NCBI RefSeq assembly: GCF_000143535.2
Contig: NC_037324.1
Location: 806,001 to 870,000 of the forward strand
Origin: Botrytis cinerea B05.10
Taxonomy: Eukaryota; Ascomycota; Leotiomycetes; Helotiales; Sclerotiniaceae
Direction: 5' to 3'
Length of the DNA stretch: 64,000 nucleotides
In this document: in pieces, positions 1-10,366 of the stretch
Layout of the letters: every line of letters begins with the position of its first letter
Position numbering within the stretch: position 1 is the stretch's first letter
The notes under the pieces: model-generated
What the model was told of the DNA's origin: nothing
Databases searched by the model: none
What the model saw: only the letters and a program-made list of their open reading frames with translations
Made by a program: the position numbers and the translations under genes

Positions 1-3000
1 GCTAGCACCTACCATATCTGAAGCCTCTGATAGATAGGTACATGGTACTTGAGTGCATATATGTATGCAGAGTGGGCGAGAGCAAGTTCACCTATGGGCA
101 CTGTTCGCGCACACAGCTATGCGAGATCGCCTAGATAATTGGCCATCCAATCTGAGTGATGTTAACTAAATTCGGAGCCCAGGAAAAAAGAATCTTTGGA
201 ACAATTGGTCAGCTAACCAGCCAAGTTCAAAATGACTCGGTTTCGTTTATGATAGGAAAGCGGTTGATGGATAATGACCGAATTTTTCGCCTTGCGATGA
301 GGATTTGCCTGAATGATTCACCCGTATGCAAACCCAGCGGTGTGGCAGCAAATAAAACGACTCTCTGGAAGATCAATGGAAGTTAAAAGCGGGAAGGATA
401 GAAGGATGGTTCAGGTTCATGACCAAATCTGTCTCCTTGCATTCTTGGATGAATAGTTGGTTGCATTGCAGCCGAACGAACTGCAAGACATCTCCAATCA
501 TACGAAGGAATTTGGGCAAAGATCTGAGGAGTGAGATAGATAAGATAACGAGAAGATATACCAAGGACATTGACGTCAAATAAATATTGATTTGAGAATC
601 TGCGGGGTAATTACCCGTCTTCCCATGGTATTCTCTCGCTCACTCTTATGATCCAAAATCACACCAAACATTCGTCATATTGAAATCATACTTCTCCGCG
701 GCGAGAAAATCGCTTTGGGTGAGGGCTGAGAAGTGGAGAGAGAGAATGGACTCAGGACTCAATAGAAGAGGGGAAAAGAACAGAGGCAAAAAAACAGGGT
801 CTTTTACCCCTAATGCTACCCCGGATTTCTTTGACATGACAATTCCTCAATTGAGCGAAGTCCATGCATATTGACTCTTGAGCTAGGAGAATAGTTTCCA
901 AAACAAGGCTCATCCCGTAGAAATCGAAAATCTAATCGTCGTTCATTCTTCGGTGCGGATTATTTCGTGCAAAGTGTAAAGTGCGAAGGGGAAAGCTTGA
1001 GCCATGGCCCGTGATGAGACGAGGCACTTTGAGGGGTTTGTTGAATCTGGAAGATTCTGTCGCCTATGATGAAGGGGTAATTCGTAACCGTATACGATAA
1101 GATGTAGGTGAATTTTTTCAACAATTTTTGGGTTGAATTAATAGGATCAATAATGGGTCATGGAAAACTTTCCTATGGCTAGCTAAGAATATTTTCATTG
1201 GCCACCAGGGAAAGCAACGCACCGCAAAGCAGAGCAGAATAAGATTGATTATTTGGTCCCAAATTAATCTCTGGTTCGTGTGGATGTGGAAAAACTGAAT
1301 TCTCTGGGAACAATGAGACATTGAAATGGCGGTATTCCGAATTCGCAGTCCAGGTTAATTCTAATAGTGAGAGAATTGCGGAAATACATATGGCAGGACG
1401 GAAAAGGATCAATTCTCATGAAGTAATAATTATAAGAAATGGCGACATGGCATTGAAAAATTTCAAGACAGTTCAAGGTAAACCATGATGTAGTTAGGTA
1501 ATGGTAAATGGTTTGAGAAGCAAAATTTCTCATTGGTTCAAGAAGATTCGGAATTCATATTGAAATGGGGTAAGAAAAATCAATCTCTGTTCATTTTTTC
1601 TCCTCGATGCTCAAGTAGAATGGCTCGAGAATCGATAAAGATCTCGTGATTTTTTGATTTGATATCATGGCAAGTTAGAGGTTGGCATTGGGAGTCTGAT
1701 AGTCTGATAGTCTATACCAAAAGGGGATTTAATGTCAGACTTTGAACGAGTAGTGAGTATTGAGTATTGAGTAGTAGTCAAGTAAGAGTAAGAGTAAGAG
1801 TAAGAGTGTCAGTTGATACGAGGTGATACAACATGATATATGATACAGCATGGCATATGTGTGATAAGGCATGATGAACCTCTCTGCTATTGGGGAATGA
1901 GGTTCCTAATAAAGCTTCCATCGATCTGTATCTCAACCCGATTTATCGAAATAGACAATTCGGTATCAACACGTGTTGATGACACCACGTGGAGGTAATC
2001 TAGGAAAGACAGCATAATAAAATCCTTCTCATTGGTTAGATGACAACGACCTGGAGAGTTCTCCATGCCAGAGTAGACACGAAAAGAGAAGCATTCATTC
2101 CAATATCCACTTGTAGTGAGTGGGAATGGCATTGGCACGCCGAACCCTGCCATACGAGTTAATTTGCTCGTACATACAAAGTATGACTTGGCAAATGTTT
2201 CTTTTATGAGTTATATATGATCCAGAGTACAGGCACAAGTACGGTAGTAAGGGTTAGATGATTGAATAATGGGACGAGCAACATACATCGTACATACGGA
2301 GTTGATGCAATTTTCCAATTGGCCTGCAAACAGAACATCCAGATTGTTCCTGAATGGATGGAAATGTGATACTATTACTAATTCCCAAAGCCTTAGACCA
2401 CATGGTGCACCGTCTGCTTTCACATTTAACTAATTAGTCAAATTAGATGAAGACCTTTTTCATCATCCGATGCCGCAAAACTCTATTACGAAGGAGGTCC
2501 CGCCTTATCTACATTTTGTGGGGAAATCATGGTGGATTGAGCGACGGAAGGGATTTGATATAAAAATACTTTTTCCATACTAGGTAAAATCATTTCCAAA
2601 TGATATATGTGGCTGGCAGTTGTCATGTACGTACTGTACTTATGCACATATGCGTGCCCTACACGGTAAAGTTGATGGACGTGTACAAGAGACGAGTACA
2701 GTATTGGGCCAAGTAGATCTCATGAACATGAGTATTATACCCCTCCCTAGATAGCATGTACATATACACGTTACACCATCAGAAGTATATCATGATTAAC
2801 TTCAACTGCCGTAGCCATCAAGGTTGTAGGAAGGAGAGGAAGAACATTGATTGATCGAGCTCTTAGCCTTATCTCTCTAGAACAAAGGGGGAGGGGGAAG
2901 GGGCGGAAGATCCTTTTGAACAGCTTGTGGAGACTGGTGGAAGATAAGTAAAGTGTACATCGTAGAATATAAGGTCTAGTCAATAAACTATCTACAAAGT

Positions 3001-3299
3001 ATATACAATTAGATCATATGGTCATTGCACGTGGACCGAGTCATGAAAGATTAAACTAGACATAACTTATGGTTACATGCCTACTATGGTATACGTATCA
3101 AGGTGTTTACACACATATATTCGTACATATATACATATTCATATTCATACAATAATTATTCATTTTCCTTTCCCTGCGAGGATAGTAGGACCTACCTATC
3201 ATATCGACATTTCAATAACCTTCCTTCTTCCTTACCCATTCATTCCTACTCGGTATACAACATACCTACCTGGTATCTAGTATATGGAGTATATAACAT
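1..3299. other. intergenic, no gene recognised
   Basis: I see no convincing coding region on either strand; open frames are short, lack family motifs and overlap each other. A short tandem of the hexamer AAGAGT lies at about 1782-1806 and a repeated GAGTATT/GATACAA-type low-complexity stretch follows to about 1875. From about 3110 the sequence becomes pyrimidine- and TA-rich, as is common upstream of fungal genes. Confidence 0.6.
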
Positions 3300-4581
3300 T
3301 TGAAACAAACCTCGGAAAAGAAGAATTTTTATAATTAACATAAACCAGGAAGCATCCATCTAGCAATCATCAAGAGATCTTTCTTGCCTTACCCTTACTT
3401 TGCCTTCCTTACCTTCCTTACCTCCCTTACCTAACATAACCTCGGACTCAACTAAAAGCTTTTCTTTATCTTCTCTACTCTACTTTATTCACTAAAATAT
3501 TGCCCCTCGATATCAATCTACATTCCATACCTAATTGGGATTTCACAGCTTTTTCATACTTACTCCAAACTGCTACACATCTCTTGTTTCGTTACATAAG
3601 AGAAGCATCACTCTTCGTACTGCATTTTTCTTGTCCCACCGCACAAATAATCCCACGACACAAACATTCACAGTTATCTTTCACTTGGTGCAAGACTTCC
3701 TCTTGAACATCACATCTTCCTATCTCCATCTCGATACCCAGAGCGATTGATCAAGAAAAAGAGGAAGAAAAGAAAAAACCACTTCCACGAACAAATATAT
3801 CCACTCCTTCTTGACAACAAAAGGAGAAGCTGCTGCTGCGAGGGAGAAAGAAAAGAAAGAAGCTTCAATCACTTGACTCCCCCCTCCCCCCATTTCGTTC
3901 CATGAGAGAGGACTCGTTGAATAAATTGAAAGCAAACAGCAACTTCACCGCTTTAAAAAAAAACTAATCGGATAAAGAAAAGATAATTACCCGATTGGAT
4001 CAATCTTAGACGCAAAAAGTTTCCAATATCACGGAAACTCATCCCATCTTTGATAATTCATTAGCAGCCCAGACATTTTCGCTGAGTCCAGTCTTTTGAG
4101 GTCATTCGCAAACGAGGGCCGAGGTGGTGTCACTGGACGTAGTAGCTAAAAGTTGAATATCTCGAGTTCGAATGCTTTCGAACTATACCTAACATATTTA
4201 CATCAAATCCAGAAAAAAAAGGACTTGGCATTTGTGATCGACGTACAGCATTGCATTTCGACCCATCTATTCCATTCGACCATTAGATTCATATTTGTCG
4301 AGCGCAGGTTCTTACCAACGGACTTGATTCGTCGGTACCCCCTTTCAGGAACCTTCTCCGCTTCCATTTCCTCGTTTGTCTGAAGGAGCAGCAAGGGTTC
4401 AATTGGAATTCCCTTACAAGTAAACAGTAATTTCCATTTCGTCTAAAGTTGGGGAGTAACTCGGAAGAGAGAGATTTCAGCCACAAATTTCATCTGGAGG
4501 AAAACACCAAAAATTTAAGCCTTGCATCATTGCTTGTTATTCAGAGGCAATAGATCGTCTGACAATTAATCACATCATCCA
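3300..4581 (+). promoter_or_regulatory. probable long promoter/leader of the NmrA gene
   Basis: Pyrimidine-rich tracts (about 3370-3500 and 3600-3730) precede the NmrA-type gene without any other gene in between. GATA-factor type motifs occur here: GGATAA at 3970-3975, AGATAA at 3981-3986 and TGATAA at 4051-4056. GATA factors of the AreA/NIT2 class are the partners of NmrA, so these sites could matter, but the motif is short and common. Where transcription starts cannot be decided from sequence. Confidence 0.35.
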
Positions 4582-5973
4582 ATGCCCTCAGCAACGCCGA
4601 GGGCTACCCTCGCCATCAGACCTCGACCTTCGGAACCACCACAGCCCATAAATCGCAAACACGCACCTTGCACTTCGTACCCCGAAAGTTCTCCTCTTGA
4701 CAATTTCTCTTTCTATAATCGTCCAACTCTTTCAGATCGTCCTTCAAAACGATCCATGACCACTCCATCGAAAACTATCGCTGTCGTCAATTCCTCCGGA
4801 CGACAGGCTGCATCATTTATCCGCGTTGCTAGTGCAGTGGGCTATAATGTACGAGCTCAATTGCGAAATCTTGATGGGATAGTAGCGTCTGAAATTTCTT
4901 CTCTTCCCAATGTTACTGTCCTAGTAGGCGACCTATTCATCAAACGATCTTCGTCATCGTCGCCAACATTAGATCCCGAGACTACCAAACTAAATGATGC
5001 ACTGATTCGAGATCTTTTCCACGGAGCGCAATTAGCATTTATCAATACTACATTCTGGGGTGATGAATATGCTATTGGTTGTGCTCTGGCCGATGCAGCG
5101 GCAGCTGTCGGTATAGAGCATTATATCTATTCATCTATGCCCAATCATTCTGTCGTCTCCTCTTCATGGCCATCATTACCTCTCTGGTCCGAAAAATACG
5201 CAGTCGAAACATACATCCGAACCAAGCTACCTTCTCTCCGATCAACATTCCTCTACACCGGAATTTACAACAACAACTTCACATCGCTACCATACCCGTT
5301 ATTTTGCATGGCTCTCCAACCCGACGGTTCCTTTGAGTGGCAAGCTCCTTTCCATCCGGATGTACCTTTACCATGGCTAGACGCCGAACATGATGTTGGA
5401 CCCGCAGTCTTACAAGTATTCAAAGATGGACCACCAGCTTCTTCCTCGAATCCTCGTCGCATACCTCTCGCTTATGAGTTTCTCTCTCCCAAACAAGCTT
5501 GCGCTGCCTTTTCCCGCGGTGTCGGTCGTTCAGTAAAATATAAACATAATCCTACTATTGAAGTGCGAGTTAAGATCCCGCGAGGATATAAAGATCAATT
5601 AGTCGCACTAGAACAGATGTATTCATTAGGACGCTCGGATCCAAGACGCCAACCTCCATATTTCGCCGAGCAGGAATTAGAGGACCAGGTACCGGAAGAA
5701 GCGCTGAAGTTATGGGAAGGATATCGAGGATTGGAGGAATACGCTCGGGAAGTTTTCCCGCTGGAAGAAGCCGCCAACGGATTGACGTGGATGGTGGAGG
5801 ACAATTACGAGGATGGGACGTACACCCATAATGAGGTTACGAACGGAGGAAACGATGATAATGCAAGCTATGAAGAAGAAGACGACGACGACGATGGGTT
5901 GACTATAGGCGGAGGTCTGGGTACATCGGGCGAAGCCACACCGGCGAGGAAGGAAGAGACGTGGCTCGCATGA
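4582..5973 (+). CDS. nmrA: NmrA-type nitrogen metabolite repression regulator
   Basis: This single-exon frame of 463 aa matches the NmrA/NMR1 family: NAD(P)-binding, SDR-fold proteins without dehydrogenase activity that bind the GATA activator AreA/NIT2 and switch off nitrogen-scavenging genes when good nitrogen is present. Seen directly: a Rossmann start at residues 66-82 (IAVVNSSGRQAASFIRV), HYIYSSMPNHS at 180-190, GIYNNNFTSLPYPLF at 227-241 and PLPWLDAEHDVGPA at 263-276, all typical of NmrA. The family's usual start aligns with Met59 (ATG at 4756, MTTPSKTIAVV). The first 58 residues are a Pro/Ser-rich extension, so translation may begin at either ATG. The C-terminus carries an Asp/Glu-rich tail (about 432-441) after the conserved end near VFPLEEAANGLTWM. 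The gene stands alone, with a long leader upstream and a repeat-rich spacer downstream. Confidence 0.93.
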   Translation: MPSATPRATLAIRPRPSEPPQPINRKHAPCTSYPESSPLDNFSFYNRPTLSDRPSKRSMTTPSKTIAVVNSSGRQAASFIRVASAVGYNVRAQLRNLDGIVASEISSLPNVTVLVGDLFIKRSSSSSPTLDPETTKLNDALIRDLFHGAQLAFINTTFWGDEYAIGCALADAAAAVGIEHYIYSSMPNHSVVSSSWPSLPLWSEKYAVETYIRTKLPSLRSTFLYTGIYNNNFTSLPYPLFCMALQPDGSFEWQAPFHPDVPLPWLDAEHDVGPAVLQVFKDGPPASSSNPRRIPLAYEFLSPKQACAAFSRGVGRSVKYKHNPTIEVRVKIPRGYKDQLVALEQMYSLGRSDPRRQPPYFAEQELEDQVPEEALKLWEGYRGLEEYAREVFPLEEAANGLTWMVEDNYEDGTYTHNEVTNGGNDDNASYEEEDDDDDGLTIGGGLGTSGEATPARKEETWLA

Positions 5974-7493
5974 AAAATCCTCTGCTTCGAGACTTCCACA
6001 ACGATTTTGGTGATGTTTATTAGATCTACAGACTCACTTACGAAATTCAAACGATTTAACGGCAAAGGCACACAAAAGTGCAGGAAAAGTTCTTGCAATT
6101 ATATGGGAATGTTGCATGTACTTACTTTATTTACAACTTTATGCAACATCATATCATATCACATCACATCACATCATATCTCAACATAACATAACATAAC
6201 ACAACGCAACAAACACTCAAATACTCCAATAAAACAGAAACCTCTTCTCCTCTCACCTCGAAACAAAATCACAACAAAAGAATCACGGATAGCATATTGC
6301 ATTGCATGGACGGGCGGGCGGATGGGTGGGCGATGGTGGGACGGACGGGCGGGCGGGCACGGAGTCAAATAATCATATTCATATTCACATTCACATACAA
6401 ATTCATATTCACATTCAAAATTCGCAGTTCAAAATTAACACACACACACACACACAAAGAACTTGTGAAACATCAGCAGATAAACGGGCAGCTATTACAT
6501 TGGAAGAGCTCACCCATAGGAAGTTATCCATTATTCTGGGATGGGGAGATAGGGAGGATGGGGATGTAATTTTTGGTGGAGGGGGGATACTATGTATGTG
6601 TGTATTTATGGATGAATCCATCAAAACATCGATGAATAGTGAGCCGAGCTAAACTGAGTTGAGTTAAGTTGAGTTGAGTTACTTGGTGTAGAGAAAATAT
6701 ACATACACATATACATATGACATGATGTAATGATTAATAAGTATATAATGAATAAAGATTCTCTACCACCTAGAAACGTCATCGATTTGAGTTCTAATTT
6801 TTGAGTTCTGACTTGTGAATCCTGAATTCTGAATTGTTAATATCAATCAATACCCATCCATCCATCCATCCAGATTCCATACCCGCAACAAAAATCTTGA
6901 ATATAAAATTCCCTAGATAATATCTACCTACACATCTACATATTCACCCATCCACCCATCCACCCATCGAATCCCACGAAATCAGAACCAGAACCAGCAC
7001 CAAATTCGAGTTCAAGACTTCAAGTTACCTAAACGAGACCATCCGTACATACTCCAGAATCGACTTCTATTCTATTCCCATCATTGCCCAAGAATCAAGT
7101 CAAGTTAGTTCAAGTATATATATATATATATATTTATAAGTTCCAGTTGGTTTAGATGGCCATCAATATTAATATCAATATCAACATTAGCGTGTAGACC
7201 TATTCATATTCATATTCACATCTACAAACAAGCAGAGCAAAAGTAGAGAAAAATAATAAGAAGTAGAATTCCATATATGATATGATACGATAACCACCGT
7301 ATGCTATCGAGTGAGTGAGGTATTCCCAATTAATACATTCAAACATTACGAGTACCAGACATTCCATTCCCTTCCATCCCTTCCCATACCAAAATCGCAG
7401 CGCCTCATCGATACTCCGCAGAGCTATTTCCACCAAGATCCAAATCCATAACCAAATCCTATAATTTTCCAATATCTCAACATCATACCCACT
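5974..7493. other. intergenic, low-complexity spacer
   Basis: This is the shared 3' side of the NmrA gene (+) and the FAD hydroxylase (-), which converge here. It is rich in simple repeats: CATCA/CATAA pentamers at about 6145-6210, GGGCGGAC-type repeats at 6309-6360, a CA run at 6440-6457, GAGTT repeats at 6655-6680, CCATC repeats at 6850-6870 and 6945-6970, and a TA run at 7116-7133. No gene is supported. Confidence 0.6.
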
Positions 7494-9164
7494 CTACCCT
7501 CGCAAAAGCAAACTCGCTTTCCACTCTGCCAATCCGTTCATCGTCCCAATATACTCGATATAGGCATCGGGCCTGATACATACGTAACCCGGTTCACTTC
7601 CAAACCCATACCTCTCATGTAGAATACCTGCTTCATCATAAATCCCCTCTCCCCCTTTTTTCTCTTCGCTCACGATCCTATGGACCGTCAACCAATTCTG
7701 TTCCTTTTCCGGGAAATCTGTTCCCACTGTCTCCAACAATTCCTGCGCATCCATTGCCCTTCTCCCCATACCTGAAAATAGTAACAAGTGATGCGTCGCC
7801 CCTTTAAGTAACGAATATAGATTCGTCCGCTCTTGAGTATCAGGTAAGACAATTTTCCCATCAGGTGCGCGATCGCCTCCTCTTCTAGGTCCATAATAAG
7901 CACTTGCAGTTCTACAAATCGACGAATGTCGATAGCGTATTCCCAGTTGAGAAATAAATCGATATCTCCTAGCGCGATTTTCACCCTTCTTGAAAGCAAT
8001 TGGAGCCATCCATGGAAAGAGAGTGTTGCGTAGATAGAGATAAACAGGATTGGTCGTGGCCATGAATTCAAAGACTCGATCTGTACCTTTCAGGAGATTG
8101 ATGCCCACGCGACGTCGTTCAATAGTGTAGGAGTCGAGAAAAGATTCTTTTCTTTCGTTGCGAAGAACAGCGCCGAGTTTCCATCCGAGATTGATGGCAT
8201 CCTGGATGCCTGTATTCATCCCCTGTCCACCAGCTGGCGAATGGATATGCGCTGCATCCCCAGCGACGAATATCCGGCCATTGCGAAAGGAATCGGCAAG
8301 CCTATGATGGAGTTTAAATCTTGTAATCCATATAGGAGGATCCTCGAGTTGTACTTCCCCCTTAGCGAGTCTTTCGAAAGCTTGTTCGAATTGTTTAAGA
8401 GTAGGTGCATCATCTTTGGCCTCTCCGTAAATCGAATCTTCCTTCTTAGAATTAGGAATACTTAATACAAGTCGATATACTCCATCTTTGAGCGGTAAAC
8501 ACATCATGAATTCATTCCCCATCAACAACGTCAATCGATCAGATGCATACTCCCAATCTAGTTTTACGTCTGCCAGTAAGAAATCAGATTGGTATGCAGA
8601 GCCTTCGAATTTCAAATCGGCGGATTTCCGAACCATTGAATGGGCCCCGTCGCATCCAACAATGTATTGACAGCGAATCTCTTCCTCGTCGGATTCTTCG
8701 TAGCCATCTTGCCTTATTTGTTTGACACGAACTGTAACACCACTGTGATCCTGAACAATGGACATGGCTTTTGTTCCCCTCTCCACTCTGCCTCCATATT
8801 CTTCTAATTGTTTTTCAAGACATGATTCTGTCTCGCTCTGGCTGAGAAAATAAGGTCCTGAATACTCTGTGTCGAGTACACCCATGTTCTCCCGGGAGAG
8901 ATCCATCTCGAATGCATGTTTCTTGTTGATGTGGAAACTTAGGCCGAGATTTTGTTTGCAAAGAGGGAGGAGATTCGATACGAGACTGGAGTGTCGGGAG
9001 AAAAGTTCCATTGAACGAGTGTGAAGGACGAGAGCGCGAGAATTAGGGGATTGGGTGAAGAGAGGTTCGATTAGGATGAAAGGGATATTTTGGAGAGAAA
9101 GTTCTAGGGCCAAAGTGAGGCCTGTGGGACCTGCGCCCACAATGAGGACTGCAGTTGATCGCAT
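7494..9164 (-). CDS. FAD-dependent aromatic hydroxylase (PHBH/phenol hydroxylase family)
   Basis: A single-exon frame of 556 aa reading leftward. It has the three flavin signatures of class A flavoprotein monooxygenases: the N-terminal dinucleotide site GAGPTGLTLALEL (10-22), the DG motif in VGCDGAHSMVRKS (169-181) and the GD motif GDAAHIHSPAGGQGMNTG (302-319). These enzymes use NAD(P)H and O2 to hydroxylate aromatic rings or related polyketides. The C-terminal 130 residues resemble the thioredoxin-like domain that follows the catalytic part in phenol hydroxylase relatives. There is no signal peptide, so it is probably cytosolic. The substrate cannot be inferred: no polyketide synthase, transporter or pathway regulator lies next to it. 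The start is well placed, since the FAD motif sits at residue 10 as is usual for the family. Confidence 0.9.
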   Translation of the reverse strand: MRSTAVLIVGAGPTGLTLALELSLQNIPFILIEPLFTQSPNSRALVLHTRSMELFSRHSSLVSNLLPLCKQNLGLSFHINKKHAFEMDLSRENMGVLDTEYSGPYFLSQSETESCLEKQLEEYGGRVERGTKAMSIVQDHSGVTVRVKQIRQDGYEESDEEEIRCQYIVGCDGAHSMVRKSADLKFEGSAYQSDFLLADVKLDWEYASDRLTLLMGNEFMMCLPLKDGVYRLVLSIPNSKKEDSIYGEAKDDAPTLKQFEQAFERLAKGEVQLEDPPIWITRFKLHHRLADSFRNGRIFVAGDAAHIHSPAGGQGMNTGIQDAINLGWKLGAVLRNERKESFLDSYTIERRRVGINLLKGTDRVFEFMATTNPVYLYLRNTLFPWMAPIAFKKGENRARRYRFISQLGIRYRHSSICRTASAYYGPRRGGDRAPDGKIVLPDTQERTNLYSLLKGATHHLLLFSGMGRRAMDAQELLETVGTDFPEKEQNWLTVHRIVSEEKKGGEGIYDEAGILHERYGFGSEPGYVCIRPDAYIEYIGTMNGLAEWKASLLLRG

Positions 9165-10366
9165 GTTGAGTCCAGGTCGATAATTGATGCGAATCTGTGG
9201 GTGAAGGGAGAGATATCTTGAGATCGTATAGCGGATGCGGGGTTATTCCACCTTGCTTGTTTGATACTAGCTAGTTAATAGAAGACAGAGAAGAGTGAAA
9301 ATCAAGAGCCAAGTAGCATGTGCTGGGACATGTATTTATATATGCCACTCCTGCACCTACCTCCAACAATATTCTATCACATATGGAATGCTCAATAGAC
9401 GCAAGGTCACACAATCGGGGTCGATTGACACCGTGTAGATGGTGCAACGAGTCCTACATCTAGACATGACAGTATGTGTATCCCGTATTCTCGAGACTAG
9501 AGATAAAACAAGTATCTCGCATCCTAAGATTGACCAGTGATACAGTCTCGATAGCTCTCTCTACTGCCGTCTCACTTCAGATGGCAATTGAGGAATAGAG
9601 ATGTCGGGAAATTTCGTTTCGATGATGCCGATGGCTTTTGCCCCATGAGGTTAACGAGCTAACATCGGTATTGGAAGGGATGTTTGGCCCGATATCAAGT
9701 GGCCCACACCACAAGGCCCTCGAGCCCCTCTCACCCCGCTGACACAACCTGACATAACTTGACATAACCCTAAACATTTTCTTGCGATCTCATGTTTGAA
9801 GATGACTAGCTACACTGCTACTGCATCATGGTTAGGCAATTCAAACGTTTCGATGCAATACTGCATAACTGGCGTTCAGCCGGTGTATTCGTCTCAACTT
9901 ACAGATTAGCTACTGTGACTCAAGTGTGTCAGTTGATGCGAAGATGGCTTCTGAGTTTACTTTTCTCTAGTCAAGAGGGCTCGAGGGCGGAAAGCCTGCA
10001 CACACTTCAAATATGTGGAGCTACTCTGTTCAGTAAGAACAGACCTATCTATATATGGAAGAAGATTAAAATTGAGGCGAACTCAGCGTATTCCACGAAA
10101 AGAAGCCTATTTCCATCTTCAACATTTGGTTGGTTATTAAGGCTGGAGGTCATCTGTCTGGCTCGCCGGATTTGGGTGTATGGTTGGTATGCAATATATG
10201 TTGGCGTTAAGAGGCGGACACGCATTGGCTACTCCAGCCGCTCTAGATAACACGGGACAAAATGTTCTGTGAGGCTGAGAATTGCCAAAAATATATATAG
10301 AGATAGCAAAAGATCTGTGCAATGCTAGCGCAATGCGTGTTTGGCCTGAATATCTAACTCAATCTC
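9165..10366. other. divergent intergenic region
   Basis: Separates the leftward FAD hydroxylase from the rightward membrane-protein gene, so it should hold both promoters. A TATA-like run (TATTTATATAT) lies at 9331-9341, about 170 bp from the hydroxylase start. The 140-codon open frame at 9828-10250 has no family motif and looks like chance. No RNA gene was seen. Confidence 0.5.

Noticed and set aside
9828..10250. 140-codon frame upstream of the membrane protein
   Set aside because: Random-looking composition, no motif, and in the divergent promoter region.
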